Shown here: positions 1 through 8,120 of the stretch, piece by piece
Position numbering within the stretch: the stretch's first letter is position 1
Layout of the letters: every line of letters starts with the position of its first letter
Virus record (IMG/VR): IMGVR_UViG_3300046804_004458
Location: 1-64,000 of that record
Strand: one strand, 5' to 3'
DNA from: a virus
Length of the DNA stretch: 64,000 nt
Program-made: the position numbers and the translations under genes
The notes under the pieces: model-generated
The model's database searches: none
Seen by the model: the letters and a program-made list of their open reading frames with translations, nothing else
Told to the model about the DNA's origin: nothing

Positions 1-891
1 GCATTTGTTGCACCTGATGGTTTTGCACTACTTAATGCTGACTATAGTTCACAGGAATCCAGGGTACTGGCAGAAGTATCAGGTGATGAGGCTATGATTA
101 ATTTCTTTAATAATGGTCATCCTATACATGGTAGTGACTACCATTGTTTTACAGCTACTAAGATGTTCTCACTAATGAGGAATGATCCTAATCTTATAAT
201 TACCAAAAAGACACATCCTGATGAGAGAAATGCTGCTAAAAGTATATCCTTTAAAATAGCTTATGGTGGCAGTGCACATACTCTTAAAGATGATTTTGGT
301 GTAGAGGAAGATGTTGCTCAGGAGTTTATAGATAGTTACATGAAAGCTTTTCCGGCACTTGACAACTACTTTAAAGCAGGTAGAGAGAAAGCTGTTAAAT
401 GGGGATATGTAGACATTGTACCTGATAGAAGATACTGGGAACCAGACCACAAAAGAATGGAGGAAGTAAGGAAGCAATGCACCAAATACTACCCAAGAGA
501 TTACAAGGATCTACCTGAGGAAGAGAAAGTAAAATTCCGTAAGAAACTTACAGAAGATAATCCTGAACTAAAAGGTATGTGGAGTGAGTACTACCAGCTT
601 AAAGGCAGCATAGAGAGATGTTCACAAAACTATCCTATCCAGGGCTTGGCTGGTTCACAAACTAAGATGGCAGGTGTGCTGTTCAGAAGGTATCAAATAG
701 AGAATAACCTGAGGGACAAACTTTATCTGACTTCCCTGGTACATGATGAGTGTCTGTCTGAAGTAGTCAAAGAAATGGCAGAAGAAGGACTTAAAGTATT
801 AGAAGAAAAAATGATAGAAGGTGCCAACTTATTCTGCAAAAAAGTGAAGATGGGAGCAACGGGAAACATCTGTGAGTACTGGAGTCACTAA
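1..891 (+). CDS. DNA polymerase family A, C-terminal part (5' end outside window)
   Basis: Template-directed DNA synthesis, the replicative polymerase of this phage. The reading frame is open from the first base, so the gene is truncated by the window edge and only the palm and fingers are seen. Visible family A motifs are motif A (NADYSSQESRVLAEVSGD, near bases 46-99; the Asp of DYS binds metal), motif B (K-T-H-x-x-x-R-x-x-A-K-x-x-x-F-x-x-x-YGG, near bases 211-276) and motif C (LVHDE, near bases 736-750; the Asp of HDE is the second metal ligand). The 3'-5' exonuclease part would lie upstream. It is followed by a promoter-like region and the helicase operon. The family assignment is firm; the name of the orthologue is not. 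Confidence 0.93.
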   Translation, partial: AFVAPDGFALLNADYSSQESRVLAEVSGDEAMINFFNNGHPIHGSDYHCFTATKMFSLMRNDPNLIITKKTHPDERNAAKSISFKIAYGGSAHTLKDDFGVEEDVAQEFIDSYMKAFPALDNYFKAGREKAVKWGYVDIVPDRRYWEPDHKRMEEVRKQCTKYYPRDYKDLPEEEKVKFRKKLTEDNPELKGMWSEYYQLKGSIERCSQNYPIQGLAGSQTKMAGVLFRRYQIENNLRDKLYLTSLVHDECLSEVVKEMAEEGLKVLEEKMIEGANLFCKKVKMGATGNICEYWSH

Positions 892-926
892 GCCTCACAT
901 TGATTAAGAAATATGTATCAAAAAGC

Positions 927-957
927 TTGTAAAATCAAGGGTTTCAGTGTATATTGT
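927..957 (+). promoter_or_regulatory. Promoter, TTG-N20-TATATTGT
   Basis: TTG at 927-929, a 20-nt spacer, then TATATTGT at 950-957. The spacing fits the Bacteroidota primary-sigma pattern (TTTG, 19-21 nt, TAnnTTTG) and is shared with the other promoter-like sites in this window. It lies in the 89-bp gap after the polymerase gene, about 24 nt before the next ATG, and would drive the helicase/ATPase/SSB genes. Confidence 0.5.
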
Positions 958-980
958 GTACCCTTTCAAAAATTAATAAC

Positions 981-1484
981 ATGCCAGTTACACTGCAGCA
1001 ATACAACAATATCAAAGCATTTCTGAAAGGGAATCCTGAAGGTAGTTACGAAAACTGGTTTAATCAATACAAACCTAAGAAAGAAAAAGTTAACAAAGAA
1101 TATTCAGAAGAGTTTGAGGCTTGGTGGTCTATATATCCAACAACAGCAACATTTGATTTTAATGGTGTAAAGTTTAGAGCTACCAGAATATTAAGAGAAG
1201 ATAAGGCAACTACTTACAGGTGTTATGAAGAAGCTAAGAAAAAACACAATGTAACTGATAGCCAGTTATTACATGCACTAAAGGTAGAAGTACAGCAGAG
1301 GAAAGATGCTACTTGGAAAAGATACCAAAAAACCCACAGCCTTGATTATAGTGACTTTCAGTACATGAAAGCTTCTGCAGCTTATCTTAATTCAGGTAGA
1401 TTTAACTATTACATAGATGAGAAACTTGAAGAGAATACACAAGACACCACACCTGTACAAGCTTTTAATTCCATAGATATATGA
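981..1484 (+). CDS. Conserved replication-operon protein, possible helicase loader or replisome organiser
   Basis: 167 aa, not assigned to a named family. ATG at 981 is preferred over the in-frame TTG at 954, which overlaps the promoter-like -7 box. The central pattern EFEAWWSIYPT, followed by a basic helical segment (TRILREDKATTYRCYEEAKKK), resembles the F-x-x-W-W-x-x-YP-plus-Lys-helix C-terminal region of phage replisome organisers and helicase loaders. Its stop overlaps the helicase start (ATGA, 1481-1484), so the two are translationally coupled. That coupling is the main reason to suspect a helicase partner. The function is inference only. Confidence 0.55.
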   Translation: MPVTLQQYNNIKAFLKGNPEGSYENWFNQYKPKKEKVNKEYSEEFEAWWSIYPTTATFDFNGVKFRATRILREDKATTYRCYEEAKKKHNVTDSQLLHALKVEVQQRKDATWKRYQKTHSLDYSDFQYMKASAAYLNSGRFNYYIDEKLEENTQDTTPVQAFNSIDI

Positions 1485-2554
1485 GTACAGAGTTTAGCCA
1501 GATTTTACAGGAGATTGAAGCAGGTAAGGAGGGTAGGAATCATAGTATTTCTATGGGATTTACCAAGCTTAACAAGTACATGGGTATAAGAAAAAAGATC
1601 ATGACATTGGTTTTTGGTTCTACTGGCTCAGGTAAGTCAAGTCTTGTGCATGATGCATGGATACTTAATCCATTTGATTGGTATATGGCTAATAAGCACA
1701 GTACTAATCTAAAAATGAAGGTTATCCTGTTTTCATATGAGAGAAGTAAGATCTATACTAAAACCAAGTGGCTATCCAGGAAAATCTTTAAAGACCATGG
1801 TATACTAATACCTATAGGAAAAATGTTAGGTTGGTGGGCTAATAATAAGCTAAATCTTGATGAGCATGATTTGATAATGATGTATGAAGACTACATCAAT
1901 GAGCTATGTGAGTTTGTGATTATCAAGGAAGGAGCTGATAATCCTACGGGCTCTTATAAGTTTATGAAGAAGTTTGCTGAGGAGAGGGGTAAAATAGAGC
2001 AGGTGTCTGAGTACAATAAGGTGTATATCCCCAACAATCCTTATGAGCTGGTAATACCTATAGTGGATCACATTGGCCTAGTGAGAATGGAAAGAGGGTA
2101 TACTACCAAAAAAGAAGCTATTGACAAGCTCACAGAATATGCCCAGGAATGGAGGGACTTCTTTGGCTATACACCTGTGTTTGTAGCACAGATAACCAGA
2201 GAATTGGGCAGTGTACAGTACCAGAAAATGGATTCTTTTGAGCCTACAGTAGACCAGATAAAAGAATCAGGTGCACCGGGTGAAGCAGCAGATGTTATCC
2301 TTAGTCTTTTTGACCCACTAAGATACAATACTACTGTACCTGGGTATGATGCAAACAAATTTGTAAACAAAGATACAGGTGCTAAGCATTTTAGGAGTGT
2401 AAAAATCCTGAAGAATACCTATGGAGAAGATTCTATAAGAGTAGGTTGTGCTTTTCAGGGAGCTACAGGTATGTTTAAGGAGCTGCCTCACAAAGACAAA
2501 ATAACAGAAGATGTATATAATTCAGTATTAAGTGGAGCTTATTTTCTACAGTAA
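1481..2554 (+). CDS. Replicative DNA helicase, SF4 (DnaB-like)
   Basis: ATP-driven 5'-3' unwinding at the fork, expected as a hexamer. 357 aa, so it is mostly the C-terminal RecA-like ATPase domain without the long N-terminal domain of bacterial DnaB. The Walker A motif is FGSTGSGKSS (about residues 46-55). The Walker B strand is LVIPIVDHIGLV (about 190-201). The following helix and PVFVAQITREL segment correspond to SF4 motif 3, and the stretch IKESGAPGEAADVILSLFDP matches the DnaB motif 4 region with its small-residue and acidic pattern. It overlaps the preceding gene by 4 nt and is followed after 15 nt by the Sak4-like ATPase. Confidence 0.88.
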   Translation: MSTEFSQILQEIEAGKEGRNHSISMGFTKLNKYMGIRKKIMTLVFGSTGSGKSSLVHDAWILNPFDWYMANKHSTNLKMKVILFSYERSKIYTKTKWLSRKIFKDHGILIPIGKMLGWWANNKLNLDEHDLIMMYEDYINELCEFVIIKEGADNPTGSYKFMKKFAEERGKIEQVSEYNKVYIPNNPYELVIPIVDHIGLVRMERGYTTKKEAIDKLTEYAQEWRDFFGYTPVFVAQITRELGSVQYQKMDSFEPTVDQIKESGAPGEAADVILSLFDPLRYNTTVPGYDANKFVNKDTGAKHFRSVKILKNTYGEDSIRVGCAFQGATGMFKELPHKDKITEDVYNSVLSGAYFLQ

Positions 2555-2569
2555 AAAACAACACAACAT

Positions 2570-3370
2570 ATGAGTGAAACAAAAAGTGGTGCAGAGAAGA
2601 AAGGTATAATTCTCCCCACAACAGTACAGAAAGCAAAAACAGTAAATCCAAAAACTCTTGTCTTGTATGGCAAGCCTAAGACAGGTAAGACAACTGCTCT
2701 ATCAAAATTAAACAACTGTTTAATTATTGATGTAGAAAATGGTAGTGCATTTATTGATGGTATGATTATGCAGCCACCTGAGAATGCAGGCCCTGTGTCA
2801 AGATTTAAATGGTTAAAGGAGCTTGCAGCTACTATTAAAGAAGCAGGTAAGCCCTATGATTATGTAGCCATTGACACATTATCACAGCTTGATATGGATG
2901 CTGAGTGGGTTGGTACTTGGAATTATATGAACTCTATTACAGGTAAGAAATTTAACAGGGATGAGAATGGGCAAATAATAAAACCTTCTGATCCTAATTA
3001 TCAAAGTGTATTAACTCTTGGAAATGGTTATGGTTACAGGTATACCAGAGAAGCTATTATGGATATATATGAAAGTCTTAAAGATTTGGGTAGAGTATGT
3101 ACCATATTTGTTTGCCATGTAGCAGATAAAATGGTAGCAAGTAAGAATGGTGAAGAAGTAATGGTAAAGGATTTAGCATTAGTTGGTAAGACAAGAGATA
3201 TTATACCAAGGTTATGTGATGCAATAGCCAATGTATGGAATGAAGAAGGGGAACTGATGATTTCTTTTATAGGTGATAACCAAAAGATAGGTGGTGTAAG
3301 GGCTAGACACCTGTTAGGGTTTAGTGGTAAATTAAACTGGGACAGTATATTTATTAAAACAGAAGATTAA
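2570..3370 (+). CDS. RecA-fold P-loop ATPase, Sak4-like
   Basis: 266 aa. Walker A is LYGKPKTGKTT (about residues 32-42) and Walker B is YDYVAIDTLSQLD (about 97-109). The layout (short N-terminus, Walker A, acidic ENG segment after the second strand, Walker B ending in IDT) is that of phage AAA_24/Sak4 proteins, which assist single-strand annealing and are usually encoded next to an SSB. Here the SSB-like gene follows after 36 nt, which supports that role. It is distinct from the true RecA further downstream. The nucleotide-binding call is firm; the Sak4 role follows from family and context. Confidence 0.8.
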   Translation: MSETKSGAEKKGIILPTTVQKAKTVNPKTLVLYGKPKTGKTTALSKLNNCLIIDVENGSAFIDGMIMQPPENAGPVSRFKWLKELAATIKEAGKPYDYVAIDTLSQLDMDAEWVGTWNYMNSITGKKFNRDENGQIIKPSDPNYQSVLTLGNGYGYRYTREAIMDIYESLKDLGRVCTIFVCHVADKMVASKNGEEVMVKDLALVGKTRDIIPRLCDAIANVWNEEGELMISFIGDNQKIGGVRARHLLGFSGKLNWDSIFIKTED

Positions 3371-3406
3371 AATAACAAAAACTAGTAACAACTAAAAAAT
3401 AATTGT

Positions 3407-4351
3407 ATGATCTTAACTAAAAGTGAAGTAAAAAGCAGCAATAATTCTAAAATTGGCTTCTTTAAAGGCAAACCATTATGTGTTAATCCTACCAGACAAC
3501 AGCTATCTGAAATCTTAGGTTTTGAAAACAATGAAGAAAAAGGAGAGTTCTCTTATTCAGGTACAACAAAAACAGGAGATGATTATGTAAAGATTAAGTT
3601 CTGGCTTGAAGCTGACACAAAAGACAAGTTTCCTGTAGAGTTTATGCTTATCAACAAGCCTGCAGCAAATAAAGGTGGTGATAAAGTACAATATGTAAAT
3701 CAAACAGGTATAAACCAATATGCTGAGTCTGAAGATAAACTGTGGGAAAGTTTTAAGTTTTATACGGAGAAAGACAAAGATGATAAGACCAAATGGGTAA
3801 ATATAGCACCATGTGCATTTAGGCCAGCTATTCAGGGTGAGGCTTCTTTGTATACTTTCATGAGGGCTATGTTTGGATGTGAAGGTAATGACTGGAAACA
3901 ATCCAAAGTAAACTTTTACTATGACAAAAAGAAGAATGCAGATGAGCAGAATAGTATCTTTTTAGATATAAAAAAGCTGTTTGCAAACCCTGATAAGTAT
4001 ATAAATGACAATATTGGATCTTTAATTAGGGCCTCTAAAGAAGAGAGTATTATAGGTGATGTTGTATGTCTTGCTACTGTGAAAATGGATGATGACAATA
4101 AGAACTACCAGAAAATTTATGGTGGATTTATGTCCGGCTATATGATGAAGCAGGTAAACATAGGCATTACAACTGGTGCTTTTACAGGTAATACTTTCTT
4201 AAAGAAGTGGAAAGAAAGCTTTGATAAGTGGAATTACAAAGAAGCAACTGTTCTTGGTGCTCTTCAACCATTTGATCCAGATACATACAAGCCAGCAATT
4301 AATGAGCTTATACAAGTAGAAGATACACCTGTAGATGATACAGACTTTTAA
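3407..4351 (+). CDS. Single-stranded DNA-binding protein (probable)
   Basis: 314 aa. The protein is rich in Lys, aromatic and beta-forming residues and ends in the acidic tail EDTPVDDTDF, the hallmark of phage SSBs that recruit partners through an acidic C-terminus with a final Phe. The tail and the neighbours (polymerase, helicase, Sak4-like ATPase upstream; terminator downstream) are the reasons for the call. No OB-fold signature can be proven by eye. An alternative is another DNA-binding recombination accessory protein. A clear hairpin terminator follows within 20 nt of the stop. Confidence 0.62.
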   Translation: MILTKSEVKSSNNSKIGFFKGKPLCVNPTRQQLSEILGFENNEEKGEFSYSGTTKTGDDYVKIKFWLEADTKDKFPVEFMLINKPAANKGGDKVQYVNQTGINQYAESEDKLWESFKFYTEKDKDDKTKWVNIAPCAFRPAIQGEASLYTFMRAMFGCEGNDWKQSKVNFYYDKKKNADEQNSIFLDIKKLFANPDKYINDNIGSLIRASKEESIIGDVVCLATVKMDDDNKNYQKIYGGFMSGYMMKQVNIGITTGAFTGNTFLKKWKESFDKWNYKEATVLGALQPFDPDTYKPAINELIQVEDTPVDDTDF

Positions 4352-4369
4352 TTTTTTATTCACAACCTA

Positions 4370-4406
4370 GGGAGAGGTGTAACAGCCTCTCCCATTTTTA
4401 ATTTTT
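4370..4406 (+). terminator. Intrinsic terminator after the SSB gene
   Basis: GGGAGAGG (4370-4377) pairs perfectly with CCTCTCCC (4386-4393) around an 8-nt loop, followed by ATTTTTAATTTTT. It closes the helicase-ATPase-SSB operon. Confidence 0.88.
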
Positions 4407-4420
4407 AAATTTAAAAAACA

Positions 4421-4699
4421 ATGATAACAAAAGCTAATTTGGTAGCAGTAGAAAATGAAGGATTAATCATTTTGTTAAATGAGGAAGTTCTTATCATGTG
4501 TTTTAATTATTTCTATGCTGGAATATTGGTAGGGGTAAATGACAAATACATAAAATTAAAAAACTGCCATATTGTATATGAAACTGGTGAATGGTCGGCA
4601 AAGAACTATAAAGATGCTCAAAAGGTATCAGAAGAGCACTATATTCAACTCTCATCAATAGAAAGCTACACTAAAACATCAAAATTAAAATTAAAATAG
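4421..4699 (+). CDS. Small conserved phage protein
   Basis: 92 aa, no catalytic motif. It shows the pattern FYAGILVGVNDKYIKLKNCHIVYETGEW, followed by a short serine-containing C-terminal strand (YIQLSSIES). This is a small beta-rich family that I have seen in many unrelated phages without a known function. It sits just after the SSB terminator, and its stop is separated by one base from the start of the Ser-repeat ORF. Function unknown. Confidence 0.65.
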   Translation: MITKANLVAVENEGLIILLNEEVLIMCFNYFYAGILVGVNDKYIKLKNCHIVYETGEWSAKNYKDAQKVSEEHYIQLSSIESYTKTSKLKLK

Positions 4700-4700
4700 T

Positions 4701-4865
4701 ATGGTAAATCAACCACATAGCAGACTGGAAAGAGGGTCTGTGTCATGTTCAGGGTCAGGGTCGGTGTCATGTTCATGGTCAAAGTCATGGTCAGGGTCGG
4801 TGTCATGTTCATGGTCAAAGTCATGGTCAGGGTCAATGTCATGGTCATGGTCAATAGCACTATAA
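4701..4865 (+). CDS. Ser-X dipeptide-repeat peptide (54 aa), tentative gene
   Basis: An ATG one base after the preceding stop opens a 54-aa frame in which, from residue 13, almost every second residue is Ser (SVSCSGSGSVSCSWSKSW and so on). It is encoded by a tandem repeat. Strict alternation would place all Ser on one face of a beta strand and Gly, Trp, Cys, Lys or Val on the other. Translational coupling to the upstream gene and the intact frame argue for translation. The low-complexity DNA means it could instead be a non-coding repeat; the minus strand is also open here. No family recognised. Confidence 0.4.
   Translation: MVNQPHSRLERGSVSCSGSGSVSCSWSKSWSGSVSCSWSKSWSGSMSWSWSIAL
4735..4860. 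repeat. GGTCA-based tandem repeat, 36-nt unit
   Basis: Two identical 36-nt copies (4753-4788 and 4789-4824) are followed by a diverged third copy (4825-4860) and preceded by partial units. The underlying period is 6 nt (GGTCAN / TGTCAT). The 12-codon unit keeps the Ser-X frame open. The strand bias (GT-rich top strand) is unlike the surrounding A-rich sequence. Confidence 0.9.
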
Positions 4866-4899
4866 TATTATTTTTTAATCTTTAAACAAACAAAATAGA

Positions 4900-5244
4900 A
4901 TGAATACAGAATCAGTATTTCCAGCAAGTTTAGACACAGTTTCACCAGAAGAATTAGCAACCACAATAGCTAGTGTAATTATGGGTACAGAGAATGCACC
5001 TATTGAGAAGAAAACAAGGCAACGTAGGATGACAGATGGTAAGGCACCAGTAAAGCTTCAGAGCACTGAAGACTTTATTAAAAACATGCAGGAGAAGATA
5101 GACATGATCCGGATATTGGATGGTGTAACTATGGGGGAAATACCAAATAATATGAGCAAAGCAAACCGGGATATTATAGTAGAGTTCCAAAGGGAGCATG
5201 ATGCACTGGTAAAGAAGTTCATGGAACGTATCCAAAAAGCATAG
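4900..5244 (+). CDS. Hypothetical protein, 114 aa
   Basis: No recognised family. The N-terminal 30 residues are polar and Ala/Thr-rich. A basic patch (KKTRQRRMTDGK, about residues 32-43) precedes two predicted amphipathic helices ending in FMERIQKA. The basic patch could contact nucleic acid, but nothing shows this directly. One base separates its stop from the next start (5246). Confidence 0.55.
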   Translation: MNTESVFPASLDTVSPEELATTIASVIMGTENAPIEKKTRQRRMTDGKAPVKLQSTEDFIKNMQEKIDMIRILDGVTMGEIPNNMSKANRDIIVEFQREHDALVKKFMERIQKA

Positions 5245-5245
5245 T

Positions 5246-5425
5246 ATGACCAACCGATTAAGTAAGGAAGAATATGATCAGATGGCATCAGAGATTTCTG
5301 GTGCCTCTGTTTCTGTATGGGATGAAGGGTTGGAATGTACTGAAGATGGTATTATACTAGAAACTCTATGGCCAATATTGGATAAGTATTTAAAACCAAA
5401 AGAAAATGGCAAAATATCTGATTGA
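5246..5425 (+). CDS. Small acidic protein, 59 aa
   Basis: Starts one base after the previous stop and overlaps the following gene by 20 nt, as is typical of this operon. Net acidic (MTNRLSKEEYDQMASEISGA at the N-terminus, then VWDEGLECTEDG). No family recognised. The call rests on the tight spacing and the intact frame. Confidence 0.5.
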   Translation: MTNRLSKEEYDQMASEISGASVSVWDEGLECTEDGIILETLWPILDKYLKPKENGKISD

Positions 5426-5873
5426 AGTAGAAGTAAATGAAGATAAACTACGTAGATACAATGATATAGATGTAGGTGAAGAAAATGAGTATGAACAGAG
5501 TGTAGATTCTCTTATAATGCAAGAAATGGGTTGGACAGAAGAATCTGGTATTTACGTAACCTCTGTAAAAGAAGTAGAATCAGATGTTACTGGTAAATAC
5601 CAAGTACCAAAAGATGTATGGGAATTTGTGTCACAATACTATCCTGATTATTATCACTCTAATGAAATAGCACAGGAAGGTGATTTACATAAACTTGTAG
5701 AGAAAGACTACGAAGAAGGTGATTGTGCTGATAAATTGTTGAAGGATGAATATGGTGGAGATATTGATAATCCTCAAATATTTACTGATTGGGAAGCAGC
5801 TAATCGTGATATACTGGAAAAAGCAATTGAGGGATATATTGAATCACTAAAAGGAAAAAGTGAAAATGGTTAG
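5406..5873 (+). CDS. Hypothetical acidic protein, 155 aa
   Basis: Strongly acidic. It begins with a strand-forming MAKYLIEVEVNEDKLRR segment and then has the pattern QEMGWTEESGIYVTSVKEVE, which recurs in the 158-aa protein at 8117 (YMGWSYDPDYDHNILEVTGV). The two may be distant relatives. Function unknown. The start overlaps the preceding gene by 20 nt, and the end overlaps the next gene by 8 nt (ATGGTTAG). Confidence 0.55.
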   Translation: MAKYLIEVEVNEDKLRRYNDIDVGEENEYEQSVDSLIMQEMGWTEESGIYVTSVKEVESDVTGKYQVPKDVWEFVSQYYPDYYHSNEIAQEGDLHKLVEKDYEEGDCADKLLKDEYGGDIDNPQIFTDWEAANRDILEKAIEGYIESLKGKSENG

Positions 5874-6126
5874 TAGCAAGACAGAGTATAAGACAATAGA
5901 TGTTGAAGGCCTTGCAACAGCTTTAGCTGAGGAAGCCTGGAAAGAAGATACAAAAAATGTTCATGTGTCAGATCTTTATGATATTGAAAGTTATGTGGAT
6001 ACAGATGGACAAATAAGGGTAAAAAAAGAAGTAAAACCGTACTGGGCAAATAACTTTTTTGACATAAAAGAGAATTATTTTATGTTAATTTGTCAATTCA
6101 TTAAGAAAGAAGAAAAGGAAAAGTAA
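5866..6126 (+). CDS. Hypothetical protein, 86 aa
   Basis: ATG at 5866 is chosen because it overlaps the previous stop in the usual way; an in-frame GTG at 5860 is possible. It contains a helical Ala-rich stretch (EGLATALAEEAWKED) and a Lys-rich C-terminus. It directly precedes the primase gene by 10 nt. No recognised family. Confidence 0.5.
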   Translation: MVSSKTEYKTIDVEGLATALAEEAWKEDTKNVHVSDLYDIESYVDTDGQIRVKKEVKPYWANNFFDIKENYFMLICQFIKKEEKEK

Positions 6127-6136
6127 AAACCATCAT

Positions 6137-7123
6137 ATGCAACTGGAAAAAAGAAAGCCAGTAATACAAATTGAGGACATCTTTGCTAAAACAGATGACT
6201 ACTCCATATACAGGTATTACCTGGGAGAGTTTAAGGTCAATGGGAACATAAGTAGTCCATTTAGGAAAGATAATAATCCTTCTTTTGGTATTTACATGAA
6301 AGATGGCCGGTTATTTCATAATGATATGGGGGATGCTGCTTACCATGGTGATTGCATAGCATTAGTACAGCAGTTATTTAATATTAGTTACCTCGAAGCT
6401 ATCCAAAAAATAGCCAAAGACTTTGGTATTAGTAATACAGGTGTAGATTGCTGTAGTAGGATTGTAAAGTATACAAAACCTGTATTAGAACAAAAAAGAT
6501 ATACAGTTATCAGATGTACTGTCAAAAGTAAGTTTACAAAAGCAGAGATTGAGTATTGGGCTTCTTTTGGTATTACACCTGAAGAGTGTAAAAAAGAAGA
6601 TATCTATGCTATAAAAGAATGGACACTTAATGGGTATAAACAAGAGATTAAAAAGGGGGAACTATGCTTTGGTTATCTGTTTCCAGGTATAGGATGGAAG
6701 ATTTATAAGCCATTAGCAAGTAAAGAAGATAAGTGGAAAAGTAATATTGACATGACTCTGGTGGAGAATAAATGCTCTATACCTGGTGCCAGTAAAGTAT
6801 TAGTTACTAAAGCAAGGAAAGACAGAGTTATACTCAGTAAACTCTTACCTGAATGGGCAGTAGTTAATGTGCAGAATGAGTCAGAACTTTGTTATACTAA
6901 AGAGTTTGTAGAGATGTTGCAAGGCAAAGAGGTAGTGGTAAATTATGACTGTGACCCAGCAGGTAAGAAAGCAAGTTTATTAGTAACAAAAAAGTATGGA
7001 TTTAGGCACATTAATGTACCTGATAAATATTTAGAAGAAGGAATAAAGGATTTGGCAGATCTTTATAAAAAATATGGCCCAGATCCAATAATAACACATT
7101 TCAAAAACAAACAGTTAATATAA
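6137..7123 (+). CDS. DnaG-type primase (CHC2-like plus TOPRIM)
   Basis: Makes RNA primers for lagging-strand synthesis. 328 aa, short compared with bacterial DnaG. The N-terminal third (residues about 35-95) has the primase zinc-domain fold pattern SPFRKDNNPSFGIY, then LFHNDMGDAAYHGDCIALVQ, without the full Cys set, as in reduced phage versions. The TOPRIM domain follows: KVLVTKARKD where the canonical Glu strand lies, then VVVNYDCDPAGKKAS (about residues 265-279; the Asp pair binds metal) and a KDLADL segment. The canonical TOPRIM Glu appears replaced by Lys or shifted. The context between replication genes supports the call. Confidence 0.8.
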   Translation: MQLEKRKPVIQIEDIFAKTDDYSIYRYYLGEFKVNGNISSPFRKDNNPSFGIYMKDGRLFHNDMGDAAYHGDCIALVQQLFNISYLEAIQKIAKDFGISNTGVDCCSRIVKYTKPVLEQKRYTVIRCTVKSKFTKAEIEYWASFGITPEECKKEDIYAIKEWTLNGYKQEIKKGELCFGYLFPGIGWKIYKPLASKEDKWKSNIDMTLVENKCSIPGASKVLVTKARKDRVILSKLLPEWAVVNVQNESELCYTKEFVEMLQGKEVVVNYDCDPAGKKASLLVTKKYGFRHINVPDKYLEEGIKDLADLYKKYGPDPIITHFKNKQLI

Positions 7124-7125
7124 CA

Positions 7126-7308
7126 ATGGAAAAGAAAACTTACTACTTAGGTTACAACAGGTACAGCAATCAGGTTATTGTCTACAGCTTACCAGAACAT
7201 GCAGAGAGGTCTAATAGCTACTGGAAAACAATACAATCACATAGTTTAGAAGAGGCAAAAAAGCAGTTTTTAGAAGAGTATTTAGAAGCTAATACAGAAC
7301 ATGAGTAA
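7126..7308 (+). CDS. Small hypothetical protein, 60 aa
   Basis: Two bases after the primase stop. Begins KKTYYLGYNRYSNQVIVYS, which looks like a short beta hairpin, followed by a helix (LEEAKKQFLEEYLEANTE). No family recognised. Confidence 0.5.
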   Translation: MEKKTYYLGYNRYSNQVIVYSLPEHAERSNSYWKTIQSHSLEEAKKQFLEEYLEANTEHE

Positions 7309-7310
7309 CT

Positions 7311-7544
7311 ATGGCAACATATGATATAGTTTGGACTATTACAGAAGAAGTTGATGATGAAGATTTTTCTACTGAAGAACAGAAAATGATAGCAGCAGTA
7401 GAAAGTGCATTTAATAGATTACAAGCACATGGTAATGACTGGGTATGGAATGTAGTGAATAAGCAGACAAACAAGGTCTATGAAATAGACTATGAGTTTG
7501 CAAGTGAAGAGGAAGAACCGGTAATAAAAGAAATAGCATCCTGA
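7311..7544 (+). CDS. Small acidic protein, 77 aa
   Basis: Starts 2 nt after the preceding gene and overlaps the next by one base (TGATG). Acidic, with an amphipathic helix (EEQKMIAAVESAFNRLQAHG) and the segment DWVWNVVNKQTNKVYEIDYE. No family recognised. Confidence 0.5.
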   Translation: MATYDIVWTITEEVDDEDFSTEEQKMIAAVESAFNRLQAHGNDWVWNVVNKQTNKVYEIDYEFASEEEEPVIKEIAS

Positions 7545-7795
7545 TGAAAAAGTTTTTACCAATAACAGTAACCGTTAATGATGAGACGGAAGAAGATGTT
7601 AAAATACAAAACCAAAATGGAAATGTCTGGATAAGAGTGGGGAGTAAAGAAACAGGTGTGGATATCCAGATAAGACAATCTGAAGATGGTGTAGGTCTAA
7701 TTATTGATGTATGGGATGCTGCTACTTGTGAACAACATTTAGGAACATTACCTGTGTGGTTTGATGACATAAAAACTGAGCAAAATGTACAGTGA
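7544..7795 (+). CDS. Small beta-rich protein, 83 aa
   Basis: Predicted almost entirely beta (FLPITVTVNDETEEDVKIQ, NVWIRVGSKETGVDIQIRQ), ending in WDAATCEQHLGTLPVWFDDI. Overlaps both neighbours. Function unknown. Confidence 0.5.
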   Translation: MKKFLPITVTVNDETEEDVKIQNQNGNVWIRVGSKETGVDIQIRQSEDGVGLIIDVWDAATCEQHLGTLPVWFDDIKTEQNVQ

Positions 7796-8120
7796 TTTGA
7801 ATGAAAGGATAGAACAGATTTACATAAGGTTCACAGAGGAGCTACCTGATCCAACTTCAGTATGTCTTTTTATGAAAGAGATACAGCCCATCATAGATGA
7901 GTATGAGGAAAAGTTTAAAGGGTGTATTTGCTGGAGTAAGGAAGACTTTTTAGACAGGGCTTTAGAAGCACATGGATATGATCTATACACAGAAGATGAA
8001 GCACAGGAAGACCTTGAAGAAATGATTAACAGCCATGACTGCAATAATGGTATTACCTGGGACACCCTTGATTATTACATTTTACAAAGAATACCAAAAA
8101 ATAAAAGCAGTGAAAAATGA
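7785..8120 (+). CDS. Hypothetical acidic helical protein, 111 aa
   Basis: Helical and acidic, with a pair of Cys (GCICW, about residues 46-50) and a final basic tail. Overlaps the preceding gene by 11 nt and the next by 4 nt (ATGA). Nothing identifies its function. Confidence 0.5.
   Translation: MYSDLNERIEQIYIRFTEELPDPTSVCLFMKEIQPIIDEYEEKFKGCICWSKEDFLDRALEAHGYDLYTEDEAQEDLEEMINSHDCNNGITWDTLDYYILQRIPKNKSSEK

Noticed and set aside
2570-3370. Assigning this gene as RecA or UvsX
   Set aside because: It lacks the RecA L2 and core motifs, which are present in the separate gene at 20571.
4666-4860. Minus-strand ORF with Thr at every second residue
   Set aside because: It is the complement of the GGTCA tandem repeat; the open frame follows from the 6-nt period, and it has no gene context on that strand.
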